A program made the position numbers and the translations under genes. The notes below the pieces were generated by a model. The model had not been told where the DNA came from. It did not search any database and saw only the letters and a program-made list of their open reading frames with translations. Of a stretch of DNA of 64,000 nt, positions 47,919-56,604 are shown piece by piece (the stretch's first letter is position 1; each line of letters starts with the position of its first letter). The stretch lies in the NCBI GenBank assembly GCA_963717385.1, contig CAVQWE010000006.1, positions 248,001 to 312,000 of the forward strand, read 5' to 3'. The stretch comes from Sva-07 sp963717385. Its GTDB lineage: Bacteria; Actinomycetota; Acidimicrobiia; Acidimicrobiales; Ilumatobacteraceae.

Positions 47919-49010
47919 ATGACTCCTCGAGCGGTGCACCCGATGCTGGTTGCATCAATGCTCGTGCTGGCAGCGTGCAGCGCCTCGGCCCAGACCGCCT
48001 CCGATGCGCTCGATGATGTCGGCGAGACCGACGCCACCACCACGACCGACGCCGTCGCAACCACCACCGAACCAGCGCCGACGACCACCGAGCCGCCGCT
48101 CGACGTCTACGACCCGCTCTGCGTGGTGCAGGTGGCCCCGGGCGAGTCGCTGAGCCTGATCGCCGACCGATTCGACGACGACACCGTTCGGGTGTCGACG
48201 ATCCAGGCCGAGAACGACCTCGGCGACACCACGATCCAGCCGGGCCAGTTGCTCGACGTGTGTGTCGACAACGGTCTCGACGACCGAACCGGCGAGGCGC
48301 GCGAGCCCAACCAGGTGATCGCCGCCGAGGCCACGATGGCCAACGTCGAGATCCAACAGGCCAAGCTCAACGAGCTCTTCGCCGGCTACGGCATGGCGGA
48401 ACTCGCGATCGACGGCATCTCCGGCTCGGTGACCCGCCAGCGCCTGTGCGCTGCTCGTCTCGGGCTCGGTCTTCCGGCGTCGACCGCCGACATGGCTGCT
48501 GGCAGCGAGGAGGAGCAGTTGCTGATGGCCGCAACCAAGCTCAACATCCCGGTCGACGCCCCATTCGAGGCCGAGCGGTGGACACTCGTCGACCAGACCT
48601 GCCAGGTCATGTTCGTCGGTTCGGGGCTCGAGCAGCTGCAGTTCATCTTCCCGACCTCGACCGGCGAACCTGGCTACGAGACGCGGCTGCAGGATGCTTC
48701 GAAGGTGTACCGGTACGACCCGGCGTCCGACAACGACGGATGGCATGACAGCTCCGAGTTCCCCGTGCCGGAGGACAACCCGATCAACGGCAACATGTAC
48801 AAGCCGCTCTACTTCGACGGCGGCCTGGCGATCCACGGCGCAAACAACGTCCCGACGAGCCCGCAGAGCAAGGGGTGCGCTCGCCTGCGACTCGAGAACC
48901 ACAATCAACTCGTCGACTGGTTGGGCATCGCAGACGTCACCCAGCCGATCGGCGGCTCGCGGTTCGATCTCACCGTCCGGATCGTCGGCCAGTACGTGCC
49001 ACCGGCGTAG
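47919..49010 (+). CDS. LysM-like lipoprotein with L,D-transpeptidase (YkuD) domain
   Basis: A 363-residue exported protein. A lipoprotein signal (HPMLVASMLVLAACSAS) is followed by an acidic-Thr linker, a LysM-like repeat (VVQVAPGESLSLIADRFDDD; IQPGQLLDVC), a peptidoglycan-binding-like middle part, and a C-terminal YkuD domain with the catalytic block HGANNVPTSPQSKGCARLRL (His-Ser-x-Gly-Cys-x-Arg). Such enzymes make 3-3 crosslinks in the cell wall. ATG 47919 is preferred because it places the signal correctly; ATG 47892 is in frame upstream. Confidence 0.85.
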   Translation: MTPRAVHPMLVASMLVLAACSASAQTASDALDDVGETDATTTTDAVATTTEPAPTTTEPPLDVYDPLCVVQVAPGESLSLIADRFDDDTVRVSTIQAENDLGDTTIQPGQLLDVCVDNGLDDRTGEAREPNQVIAAEATMANVEIQQAKLNELFAGYGMAELAIDGISGSVTRQRLCAARLGLGLPASTADMAAGSEEEQLLMAATKLNIPVDAPFEAERWTLVDQTCQVMFVGSGLEQLQFIFPTSTGEPGYETRLQDASKVYRYDPASDNDGWHDSSEFPVPEDNPINGNMYKPLYFDGGLAIHGANNVPTSPQSKGCARLRLENHNQLVDWLGIADVTQPIGGSRFDLTVRIVGQYVPPA

Positions 49011-49022
49011 GCACCCGCGACG

Positions 49023-49481
49023 ATGGCATCACCGAACAGGCGAGCACCGCGACTGGCCGCCTTGGTCCTCGTCGTCGCAGTTGCGCTGACGTCGTGTGCG
49101 AGCGACCCAGCCGACTCGTCGCCGCCCGCAGAGTCGAGCATTTCTGCGCCGTCGAGCACCGTCGTGTCCGACCAGGAGTTTCCCGACGTCATCGACGTCG
49201 TCGCGGTCGAGGCCGACGGCCGCTGGCGTTTCGATGTCACGGTGTCGTCGCCCTATGACACCCCGGAACGCTATGCAGACGCGTGGCGGGTCGTCGGCGT
49301 CGACGGCACCGAGTACGGCGTGCGCGAACTGGCTCACGATCACGCCAACGAGCAGCCGTTCACCCGATCGCTGAGCGACGTCGAAGTCCCCGAGGACGTC
49401 AGCACCGTGATCGTCGAGGGGCGCGATCTCCTCAACGGCTACGGCGGCGGGACGTTCGAGCTGTCGCTCACCCGCAGCTGA
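49023..49481 (+). CDS. Small lipoprotein, unknown function
   Basis: A 152-residue predicted lipoprotein: NRRAPRLAALVLVVAVALTSC ends in a lipobox (LTSC), followed by a Ser/Pro-rich linker and a ~95-residue beta-rich domain (RWRFDVTVSSPYDTPERYAD, GTFELSLTRS). It resembles putative immunoglobulin-like or DUF domains of actinobacterial surface proteins but I cannot name it. It starts 12 bp after the L,D-transpeptidase, probably co-transcribed, which suggests an envelope role. Confidence 0.7.
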   Translation: MASPNRRAPRLAALVLVVAVALTSCASDPADSSPPAESSISAPSSTVVSDQEFPDVIDVVAVEADGRWRFDVTVSSPYDTPERYADAWRVVGVDGTEYGVRELAHDHANEQPFTRSLSDVEVPEDVSTVIVEGRDLLNGYGGGTFELSLTRS

Positions 49482-49546
49482 CCGGAGGTTCCCGTCCTCA
49501 CGACGCGAGCGGAGCGCGGGTCGGTGTCCCCCACCCGACAACCCCA

Positions 49547-49573
49547 AAACCCCAGGCCTGTGACCTGGGGTTT
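49547..49573 (-). terminator. Terminator of tRNA-Ala
   Basis: AAACCCCAGG (49547-49556) pairs perfectly with CCTGGGGTTT (49564-49573) across 7 bases. On the minus strand it begins 5 bp past the tRNA 3' end and its arm ends in T-rich sequence, so it fits an intrinsic terminator for the tRNA; it can also act on the lipoprotein gene from the other side. Confidence 0.75.
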
Positions 49574-49577
49574 CCTG

Positions 49578-49650
49578 TGGAGCTAAGGAGAATCGAACTC
49601 CTGACCTCTTCCATGCCATGGAAGCGCTCTACCAACTGAGCTATAGCCCC
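49578..49650 (-). tRNA. tRNA-Ala (GGC)
   Basis: A 73-nt tRNA on the minus strand. GGGGCTA at the 5' end pairs with TAGCTCC at the 3' end (one G-U), followed by the discriminator A; CCA is not encoded. The D-arm is GCTCAGTTGGTAGAGC. The anticodon stem CTTCC/GGAAG encloses loop ATGGCAT, giving anticodon GGC (alanine). The T-arm contains GGAGTTCGATTCTCC. No intron or overlap with a gene. Confidence 0.97.
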
Positions 49651-49789
49651 AGATCCGTCGGAACGGGACGGCGTACGTTATCAACGGCCGCTCCCTCATC
49701 ACAACGGCGTCGAACCGTCTCCTTCCCATGAACGAGATGGCACCGCGGCGCGCACGGTTCAGGGGAACCGGTGGGACGGCGCCAACCGG

Positions 49790-50197
49790 TCAGGACGGTG
49801 CGGCGTCGCCGGGAAGCTCCCATTCGATGCGTGGCGCATCCATGTAGAGCCGCTCGATCTCGTAGAACTCTCGAACCGAGTCGAGGAACACGTGCACGAC
49901 CACGTCGCCGTAGTCGATCAGCGTCCACTGCTGCTCGCGAACACCCTCGGTCCGCACGGGCGAACGCTGCAGTTCGACCTTGACCTTCGCTTCGACCTCG
50001 TCGACCATCGCCCGTACCTGGCGGGGGTTCGAGGCACTGGCAATCACGAAGTAGCCCGCGATCGACAACAGATCACCGACGTCGAGCACGAGCACATCGG
50101 TGGCCTTGATCCTGGAGGCCGCCCGAGCGGCACTGACGGCCAACTCTCTGCTCGAATCGAAGTCGGGTGCAGTGTCGAGCTCAGCCATGTCGGTCAT
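49790..50197 (-). CDS. rsfS: Ribosomal silencing factor RsfS
   Basis: A 135-residue protein that binds ribosomal protein uL14 and blocks subunit joining under nutrient shortage. SRIKATDVLVLDVGDLLSIA, FVIASASNPRQVRAMVDEVE and WTLIDYGDVVVHVFLDSVRE are the conserved RsfS blocks, the last containing the uL14-contact strand. It overlaps the upstream LytR-type gene in an ATGA and is last in the nadD operon, the usual bacterial neighbourhood of rsfS. Confidence 0.95.
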   Translation of the reverse strand: MTDMAELDTAPDFDSSRELAVSAARAASRIKATDVLVLDVGDLLSIAGYFVIASASNPRQVRAMVDEVEAKVKVELQRSPVRTEGVREQQWTLIDYGDVVVHVFLDSVREFYEIERLYMDAPRIEWELPGDAAPS

Positions 50198-51507
50198 CCA
50201 TCGCCTGCGACCGTACCGGGAACCTCGGTCGACGGGGCGACGGAGTCGGTGACGTCGACATCGGACAAGTCGGCATTGCTGGCACGAGCTACCTCGTGCG
50301 CCAGGTACGACATCCCCAATGTGATCTGCACATCGACGCCTTCGATCACCGTGGTGGCGACCCGAACGTCGGCTCCGCCGAGCAGGGTTTCAGCAGCGTC
50401 GATGGTCTCTTCCACCTGGCTCTCGTCGCGCACCTCGATGATGGTTCTCGGCGGCGCCCCCGTGCCAGCGGTCTCCACCGACACGATGTTGCCCCCCAAG
50501 AACAGCAACCGTCCGATCAATTCGATGGTGACCTCCGACGACGAGTCGTAGAGGCCAGCCGATTCGAGCAGTTCGTCGTCGGTGAAGTTCGCCACGATCC
50601 TGGCCTTCAGACCAGTGTTGGGCGTCGACACCAACGCGGGTGACACCTGGGCAAACACCAGCGTCGAGTCGCGACGGTCGATCAGCACCACATCGACCTC
50701 GGTCGGATTCTCGATGCCATCGAGCGAACCCAGCAGCAGATTGCGAACTGCCACTTCGCCCTGCCACAGCCGCTCCACCAACTCGCCCACCGTGTCCGGC
50801 GCGATCGGGCGCCCGTCGGCGTCGAGCGCGACAGGCTCGGGCGGCACCGAAATCGGAGCGGTCTGCGCCAACGCTTCCCACACCGCCACATCGTTGGCGT
50901 GCGAACCATCTGACTCGGCGTCGTCGTCGACCGCCGCGAGGATCGTGACGAGCTCGCCCACCGCGAACGTCTGGGGCCCGGCCTCGGAGATCAACCCACC
51001 GCCGCCCTCGGTATCGATCACATCGTCGGGCAGATCGAGCTGCAGCGATTCGACGTCGGGCAGCAAGGCCTCGAGTCCAGCAGCATCGACGATCTCGGCA
51101 CGTTCCAAGCTGATCGAGAGCATGTCTTCGACCGATGCGACCAGCCCTTCGATGTCTGTGGGGTCGAACGACTCGTCGAGCGGTCGACGCTGCAGACCGA
51201 ACCCGGCTGTGGCGTCGGCATTCACCGGCACGGTCACCACACTGCCACCTTGCCCCTCGGGCAGCAGGGTCATCACCACGAGCGATGCCAGCTGGCCGTT
51301 TTCGTCGGCCAGAGCAAGCAACGCGTTCGGTGTGGCAGGCAAATCGACACGCGGCCTCGTGTCGACGCCGACCGCCTCGCCCTCCTGAGAATTCGACAAC
51401 GTGATCACACCAACAACGAACATCGCCGACGCGGCAGCGACGAGCAGGACCGCTGTCACGGCGCCGACGATGGTGCGCCGCTTGCGTCGTTGCGCAATCG
51501 CCGTCAC
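50194..51507 (-). CDS. LytR-type envelope protein with LytR_C domain
   Basis: A 437-residue membrane-anchored protein. Start GTG 51507 overlaps the nadD stop in a GTGA. A basic N-terminus (QRRKRRT) precedes one TM helix (IVGAVTAVLLVAAASAMFVVG). The extracytoplasmic part is a divergent LytR-CpsA-Psr-like domain (LVVMTLLPEGQGGSVVTVPV...), lacking clear arginine clusters of the active enzymes. A C-terminal LytR_C domain begins near residue 330 (VTIELIGRLLFLGGNIVSVE; VQITLGMSYLA). Placement between nadD and rsfS is common in actinobacteria. Attachment of wall polymers is possible but unproven with these missing residues. Confidence 0.8.
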   Translation of the reverse strand: MTAIAQRRKRRTIVGAVTAVLLVAAASAMFVVGVITLSNSQEGEAVGVDTRPRVDLPATPNALLALADENGQLASLVVMTLLPEGQGGSVVTVPVNADATAGFGLQRRPLDESFDPTDIEGLVASVEDMLSISLERAEIVDAAGLEALLPDVESLQLDLPDDVIDTEGGGGLISEAGPQTFAVGELVTILAAVDDDAESDGSHANDVAVWEALAQTAPISVPPEPVALDADGRPIAPDTVGELVERLWQGEVAVRNLLLGSLDGIENPTEVDVVLIDRRDSTLVFAQVSPALVSTPNTGLKARIVANFTDDELLESAGLYDSSSEVTIELIGRLLFLGGNIVSVETAGTGAPPRTIIEVRDESQVEETIDAAETLLGGADVRVATTVIEGVDVQITLGMSYLAHEVARASNADLSDVDVTDSVAPSTEVPGTVAGDG

Positions 51508-52109
51508 GTCGGGGCCCCGTACAGACTGCGGGCACCAATGACGTCGAGCACCGGAGGGGTCACCAGATAGTCGAGCGGCCGGCCGTCGGTGAACCTCGCC
51601 CGCAGGTCGGTGCTCGACACCTCGAGTCGAGGCACCTCGACGCGAATCCAGTCGATGTCGTCGTCGACATCGACGGGTTCGCCCGGACGGTCGACCACGA
51701 CGAGTCTCGAACGGTCGACCACTTCCTCCCACCGAGTCCAGGTGCGCAGACCCGCCGCTGCGTCGTCGCCGATGATCGTGAAGAACTCGGCGTTCGGGAA
51801 CTCCGCGGCCACGACGGCGAGTGTGTCAGCTGTGTAGCTGGGACCACCGTGATCGATCTCCTGTCGACCAGGCACGAGCCCCGTCACGTCACGGACTGCA
51901 GCTTCCACCATCGCCAGGCGATCGGACGCCGGCGTGATCGCACGGCTGCCCTCCTTCTGCCATGGAACGTTCGCCACCATCATGATGACGACATCGAGTT
52001 CGAGGGCGTGCCGAACGTTGACAGCCGTCACCAAGTGACCCACATGAGGTGGGTCGAAGGTGCCCCCGAAGAGCCCGACTCGACGCAACGTTGGATCGGT
52101 TCCGGGCAC
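51504..52109 (-). CDS. nadD: Nicotinate-nucleotide adenylyltransferase
   Basis: A 201-residue enzyme that adenylates NaMN in NAD synthesis. The nucleotidyltransferase GGTFDPPHVGHL motif is at residues ~15-26 and the second motif is VSSTDLRAR (ISSTxIR type) near residue 170. Start is GTG at 52109 (PGTDPTLRRVGLFGG follows). It is the first gene of the operon nadD / LytR-type / rsfS, each overlapping the next by 4 bp. Confidence 0.95.
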   Translation of the reverse strand: MPGTDPTLRRVGLFGGTFDPPHVGHLVTAVNVRHALELDVVIMMVANVPWQKEGSRAITPASDRLAMVEAAVRDVTGLVPGRQEIDHGGPSYTADTLAVVAAEFPNAEFFTIIGDDAAAGLRTWTRWEEVVDRSRLVVVDRPGEPVDVDDDIDWIRVEVPRLEVSSTDLRARFTDGRPLDYLVTPPVLDVIGARSLYGAPT

Positions 52110-52406
52110 GATTCCCCAATTTTACGGGATCACGACGAAAATCGGACGCAACCGACCCGACGAGGGGTTGACAGGTCTGTTACTGTAAGATCGCTCCCCC
52201 ATATACCCCCGAGTACACGGTTTACGACGGCTTCTCACCGGAAGTCCTTCGTTATCGGCGTCTGCCGCACTTCGATCACCTCGTTGGAACCGCACAGAGA
52301 TGTGTGTGATCCGGCGTCGCCTCGATCCGCATGGCCGATGCAGTGTGTCCAATGACACAGCCTGGCCCCGGAATCATCACGAACACGAACGGTTGTAGGA
52401 AACATC
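52110..52406 (+). promoter_or_regulatory. Long leader/promoter region of the sigma factor gene
   Basis: A 297-bp gap without a gene. TTGACA at 52168-52173 is a good -35; TAAGAT at 52186-52191 could be a -10, but the 12-base spacing is short. If transcription starts near 52198 the leader is about 200 nt, containing the hairpin TGTGTC-CAAT-GACACA (52344-52359). AGGAAA lies 8 bases before the ATG at 52407. Minus-strand transcription of nadD must also begin here. Confidence 0.45.
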
Positions 52407-53234
52407 ATGAACGACTCCATTGGTCTCTACCTCAATGACATCGGCAAGGTCGCCCTGTTGACCGCCGAGGACGAGCGCGAACTGTCGCGGATCATCGAAG
52501 CCGGCCGTGAGGCACAGGAGCAGCTCGACAACGGCAAGCGTGGCGTCGCCCTCAAGCGCCAGGTGCGCGAAGCCGCCAAGGCCAAGGATCGGTTCATCCG
52601 CTCGAACCTGCGTCTGGTGGTTTCGATTGCCCGCCGCTACCCGCTCCCGCAGGGCATGGACCTGCTCGACCTCATCCAGGAGGGCAACCTGGGCCTCGAG
52701 CACGCCGTCGACAAGTTCGACTGGCGCCGTGGCTTCAAGTTCTCCACCTACGCAACCTTCTGGATCCGTCAGGCCATCGGTCGTGCGCTCGACCAGAAGG
52801 CCAGCCTCATCCGCATCCCCGGCGACCGCTCGGCCAGCCTGCGCGCTGCGCTGCGTCAGGCCTCCGGCGACGGCGAGACCCTCGACCAGACGAACGCCGA
52901 ACTGCACCGCCTCACCACGCCGGTCAGCCTCGACAAGACCGTCGGCGACGACGGCGACGCCACCCTCGGCGACCTGATGGCCAACGGCGACGGCACCCCA
53001 GAAGATCACGTGATGACGCTGGTCGACTCCGAGCTGCTCGACGAGTTGCTCGGCACGCTCGACTCTCGTGCACGCTTCGCCGTCGAGTCACGCTTCGGAC
53101 TCGTCGACGGCGAGCGCAAGAGCTTCCGCGAAGTTGGCGAACAGCTCGGCGTCACCGCCGAAGCCGCCCGCCGCCTCGTGTCTCGTGCAGTCGCTGGCCT
53201 GCGCGACGACGCCGAGCGCATCCTCGCCGTCTGA
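52407..53234 (+). CDS. Sigma-70 family RNA polymerase sigma factor (group 2-like)
   Basis: A 275-residue sigma factor. Region 1.2 is LYLNDIGKVALLTAEDEREL; region 2 is FIRSNLRLVVSIARRYPLPQ, MDLLDLIQEGNLGLEHAVDK with the -10 recognition TYATFWIRQAIGRAL; region 4 is SFREVGEQLGVTAEAARRLV at the C-terminus. Region 1.1 and the long non-conserved region of the housekeeping factor are absent, so it is more like a group 2 (SigB/HrdB-like) stress or alternative factor. It is monocistronic and followed by two hairpins. Confidence 0.9.
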   Translation: MNDSIGLYLNDIGKVALLTAEDERELSRIIEAGREAQEQLDNGKRGVALKRQVREAAKAKDRFIRSNLRLVVSIARRYPLPQGMDLLDLIQEGNLGLEHAVDKFDWRRGFKFSTYATFWIRQAIGRALDQKASLIRIPGDRSASLRAALRQASGDGETLDQTNAELHRLTTPVSLDKTVGDDGDATLGDLMANGDGTPEDHVMTLVDSELLDELLGTLDSRARFAVESRFGLVDGERKSFREVGEQLGVTAEAARRLVSRAVAGLRDDAERILAV

Positions 53235-53238
53235 CCTC

Positions 53239-53262
53239 ACGATTGGTGTCCGACACCAATCG
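53239..53262. repeat. GGTGTC/GACACC palindrome, copy 4
   Basis: CGATTGGTGTC (53240-53250) pairs perfectly with GACACCAATCG (53252-53262) around one base. It starts 5 bp after the sigma factor stop. Same core as the elements at 18618, 32864 and 34653. Confidence 0.75.
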
Positions 53263-53285
53263 CACCTGAACCGAACACTCTGCGA

Positions 53286-53311
53286 GAGCGGCCCGTGGAA
53301 ACGGGTCGCTC
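53286..53311 (+). terminator. Second hairpin after the sigma factor gene
   Basis: GAGCGGCCCGT (53286-53296) pairs with ACGGGTCGCTC (53301-53311) with one mismatch around GGAA, followed by TTGTCGTTTT. This has the hallmarks of an intrinsic terminator and would end the sigma transcript before the DAHP synthase start at 53343. Confidence 0.65.
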
Positions 53312-53342
53312 TTGTCGTTTTCGGTACCGATAGCCTGTCGCG

Positions 53343-54702
53343 ATGCCTGACGCTCGCGGGACCTGGTCCCCCTCCTCCTGGCACGACCATCCCGTCGGGC
53401 AGCAACCCGACTGGCCAGACAGCGGTGCGCTCGAAGCAGTCGCTGAAGCAGATCGCGTCGATGCCACCCCTGGTGTTCGCCGGTGAAGCACGATCGCTGC
53501 AGTCAGAACTGGCACGAGTGGCCGCAGGGCGTGCCTTCCTCTTGCAGGCAGGCGACTGCGCCGAGAGCTTCGAGGAGTTCTCCGCCGACAACATCCGAGA
53601 GAAACTGCGAGTCATCTTGCAGATGGCCGTCGTACTCACCTACTCCGTGGGCGTGCCGATCGTGAAGGTCGGCCGGATGGCCGGACAGTTCGCCAAGCCC
53701 CGATCCTCGCCCACCGAAACGATCGGCGATCTGGAACTGCCATCGTTCCGCGGGCACATCGTCAACGACGTCAACCCGTCCGAGGCCGCTCGCGTCCCGA
53801 ACCCCGACCGGCTCGTGCAGGCCTACCATCAGTCGGCCTCCACCCTGAACTTGCTGCGCGCCTTCACGAAGGGCGGCTTCGCCGATCTGTCACGAGTGCA
53901 CGCTTGGACCCAGGAATTCGTGGCCTCCAGCCCCGAGGGCCAACGCTACGAGAGCGTCGCCGCCGAGATCGAGCGGGCCCTCGCCTTCATGCGGGCTTGC
54001 GGCATCGACACCGAGTCGAACCCCAACCTCGCCCAGGTCGACGTGTTCACGTCACACGAGGCACTCATCCTCGGTTACGAAGAAGCCCTCACCCGCCAGG
54101 ACTCGCTCACCGGCGGCTGGTTCGACTGTTCCGCGCACATGCTGTGGATCGGCGAACGCACCCGCGAACTCGACGGCGCGCACGTCGAGTTCCTCCGTGG
54201 TGTCGGCAACCCCATCGGCTGCAAGGTCGGGCCCACCACCACCGCCGAGTTCGTGCTCGAGCTGTGCGAGATACTCAACCCATCGCGCATCCCGGGTCGG
54301 CTCACCCTGATCGTGCGGATGGGCGCCGACAAGGTCGAGAGCGCACTGCGTCCACTCCTGCGAGCTGTCACCGACGCCGGCCATCCCGTGGTGTGGGCAT
54401 GCGACCCGATGCACGCCAACACCTACACCGCTGCCAACGGGCTCAAGACCCGCCACTTCGACGACGTCGTCGCCGAGATCGGCGGCTTCGTCCGAGCACA
54501 CCGCGCCGAAGGCACCTGGCCGGGTGGCATCCACATCGAGCTCACCGGCGAGAACGTCACCGAGTGCCTCGGCGGCAGTGACGCACTGTCGGACACCGAC
54601 CTCGACCATCGCTACGAAACGATGTGCGACCCTCGATTGAACGCCCGCCAGAGCGTCGACCTGTCGTTCCGGGTCGCCGAGCTGCTGCGACAGTTCACCT
54701 GA
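53343..54702 (+). CDS. Class II DAHP synthase (one frameshift)
   Basis: About 453 residues, the plant/mycobacterial class II 3-deoxy-D-arabino-heptulosonate-7-phosphate synthase that starts the shikimate pathway. Start ATG 53343 gives WSPSSWHDHPVGQQPDWPD, the class II N-terminus; a shift near 53445 then joins SGALEAVAE to QIASMPPLVFAGEARSLQ. The rest is continuous: LLQAGDCAESF, VGRMAGQFAKPRSSPTE, EALILGYEEALTR, GNPIGCKVGPT, WACDPMHANTY and HIELTGENVTECLGG, all active-site blocks. The name aroG is used for the mycobacterial homologue, but I leave the symbol open. Confidence 0.93.
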
Positions 54703-54730
54703 ACGAACCGCCTGGGACGAAGGGTCGGCT

Positions 54731-55573
54731 GTGGTGACTGCTCTCGACCTCACCGCTGACTGGCCGGTGCCCGACGTCTCGGCCGCTGTGCTCCTCGGCG
54801 GCGAAGTCGTCGCCACGATCGGCGAGGTCGGCCGAGTTCAGCGACTCGCATCGGTCTCCAAGCCGATGGCTGCCTGGGCGATGCTGGTGGCAGTCGAAGA
54901 AGGCGTCATCACACTCGATCAGTCGGTCGGTCAGGCCGGCTGCACGTTGCGTCACCTGCTCGCCCACGCCGGCGGATACGGGTTCGACGGCGACGATGCC
55001 ATCGCCCGCCCCGAGGTCACCCGCGTGTACTCCAACACGGGCTTCAGCCTGGCCGCTCAGGCCGTCGAAGAGGCTGCCGGCATCGCGTTCGCCGACTACC
55101 TCCACGAGGCCGTGTTCGCTCCGCTCGAGATGGAGTCGAGCGTCCTGCGCGGCTCAGCAGCACATGGAGTGCGTTCGAATCTCGGCGACACCTGTCGGTT
55201 CGTCGCCGAAGTGATGAGACCAACGCTGATCCATGCGAGCACCGCGGCCGACGCCGAACGCATCCACTACCCCACCCTGGCCGGTATCGTTCCCGGCGTG
55301 GGTCGCTACGAGCAGTGCCCTTGGGGGCTTGGGTTCGAAGTGCGTGGCACGAAGGAACCGCATTGGACCGGCACGACGAATTCGCCGCGGACGTTCGGCC
55401 ACTTCGGTGGCTCCGGCACGATGTTCTGGATCGACCCCGTCCGCGACCTCGCCCTCGTCGCCCTCGCCGACCTCGACTTCGATCGATGGGCGGCTGCGGC
55501 GCTGCAATCGTGGCCGGCACTGTCCGATGCCGTGATCGCCGAGTACGCAGCGGGCGACGGAGTGCTGGCGTGA
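54731..55573 (+). CDS. Serine hydrolase, beta-lactamase-like
   Basis: A 280-residue protein. SVSKPMAAWAM contains the SxxK nucleophile at residue ~43, YSNTGFSLAAQ the YxN motif near residue 99, and HFGGSGTMFWIDP the third motif (HxG) near residue 222. No signal peptide. Start GTG 54731. Smaller than the 39.6-kb hydrolase and only distantly similar. It shares a GTGA overlap with the next gene, so the pair is co-translated; both could act on one substrate. Confidence 0.85.
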   Translation: MVTALDLTADWPVPDVSAAVLLGGEVVATIGEVGRVQRLASVSKPMAAWAMLVAVEEGVITLDQSVGQAGCTLRHLLAHAGGYGFDGDDAIARPEVTRVYSNTGFSLAAQAVEEAAGIAFADYLHEAVFAPLEMESSVLRGSAAHGVRSNLGDTCRFVAEVMRPTLIHASTAADAERIHYPTLAGIVPGVGRYEQCPWGLGFEVRGTKEPHWTGTTNSPRTFGHFGGSGTMFWIDPVRDLALVALADLDFDRWAAAALQSWPALSDAVIAEYAAGDGVLA

Positions 55574-56034
55574 ACATGTTCAACCACGGCGACCGAATCC
55601 GCTACGCCACCACCGGCGAAGACGGTCTGCCGTTGGTGCGCTACGGCTTCATCGGAGGCGTCAGCGGCGACAACGGTCCGATCGTGGTGATGCTCGACGG
55701 CGAACTCGGCGGCGACGTCGTCGAGGCCGAACACGTCCAGCCGGTCCACATCTGCAATGTCACGCTCACCCTCGGTGGATCCGACCTCCTCGACGACCCA
55801 TCGCTGCGCCAAGGTCTCGTCAACCTGTGGGCGGCCGAAGCCGAAAGTGCCGGCCTCCAACTGGCCGCATTGCATTCGATCGGTACCGGGGTACGCGACT
55901 CGAGCGAAGGGTATGCGCTGGCCGAACTGTCGAGCGGCGGCGAGCAGTACGTGCTGCGCGCCACCCGTTGCATCAAGCAGTACGACGCCATCGTCGTGCA
56001 CGCCGACCGTCCCAACCGCTGGGAAGTCCTCTGA
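55570..56034 (+). CDS. Conserved hypothetical protein, coupled to the serine hydrolase
   Basis: A 154-residue protein starting GTG 55570 within the preceding stop (GTGA). The N-terminal part (MFNHGDRIRYATTGEDGLPL; VMLDGELGGDVVEAEHVQPV) reads like a small beta-barrel domain (hinting at a Tudor/KOW-like fold). The C-terminal part (LAELSSGGEQYVLRATRCIK) is mixed alpha/beta. I do not recognise it. A GGGTC/GACCC-centred palindrome overlaps its stop. Confidence 0.65.
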   Translation: MNMFNHGDRIRYATTGEDGLPLVRYGFIGGVSGDNGPIVVMLDGELGGDVVEAEHVQPVHICNVTLTLGGSDLLDDPSLRQGLVNLWAAEAESAGLQLAALHSIGTGVRDSSEGYALAELSSGGEQYVLRATRCIKQYDAIVVHADRPNRWEVL

Positions 56035-56065
56035 TCACATCAGGGGTCAGACCCGCGATGTGATC
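56033..56065. repeat. Palindrome with GGGTC-A-GACCC centre, copy 5
   Basis: GATCACATC (56033-56041) pairs perfectly with GATGTGATC (56057-56065); inside it GGGTC (56044-56048) pairs with GACCC (56050-56054) around A. It begins at the stop codon of the preceding gene. The centre resembles the other copies, but the outer arms are completely different and still complementary. Confidence 0.65.
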
Positions 56066-56118
56066 GTCGTGGACGACGGGTGTCGCGCAGAACCGCTGTG
56101 TCGGACCTCTCCTCCACG

Positions 56119-56604
56119 ATGACTGGCGACGCAACCCCCGAGAGCTTCGCCCAGTTCGTGAGTGTTGCCGAACCCCGCCTGCGTCGAGCACTGGTTGCCG
56201 CGTACGGTCCGATGCTCGGCCGCGAAGCCGCCCTCGATGCGTTGAGTTGGGGATGGGAGCACTGGCAACGTCTCTCGGAGATGGCCAACCCGATCGGCTA
56301 CCTGTACCGAGTGGGACAGACACGTGCCGGTGAACACCTTGCACGCCAAGCACGTACCTCCGAGTTCAACGGCACCGTCGTTCCATCGGCCGTCGACCAA
56401 CACTTGTACGAGCCGGACCTCCCCGAGGCACTGCGAGCGCTGTCCGAGCAACAGCGAACGGCCGCAGTGCTCGTGCACGGATACGGCGTGCCACTGCGCG
56501 AGGCCGCCGAACTGATGGAGGTGTCGGTCGCCACTGTTCGAAAACACTGCGAGCGGGCACTGAAGCACCTACGAACCGCACTGGAGGTCAGCGATGTCAG
56601 CTGA
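56119..56604 (+). CDS. ECF-type sigma factor
   Basis: A 161-residue protein of extracytoplasmic-function type. Region 2 is LRRALVAAYGPMLGREAALD and ALSWGWEHWQRLSEMANPIG; region 4 is LRALSEQQRTAAVLVHGYGV with VPLREAAELMEVSVATVRKH as the helix-turn-helix. The start is uncertain: ATG 56119 is chosen; GTG 56098 and GTG 56080 are in frame. The next gene starts inside its end (ATG 56594), the arrangement of a sigma/anti-sigma pair. Confidence 0.82.
   Translation: MTGDATPESFAQFVSVAEPRLRRALVAAYGPMLGREAALDALSWGWEHWQRLSEMANPIGYLYRVGQTRAGEHLARQARTSEFNGTVVPSAVDQHLYEPDLPEALRALSEQQRTAAVLVHGYGVPLREAAELMEVSVATVRKHCERALKHLRTALEVSDVS

Noticed and set aside
52122..52358. 78-codon minus-strand frame in the sigma factor leader
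   Set aside because: No similarity, basic low-information composition and it would place a gene over the nadD promoter.
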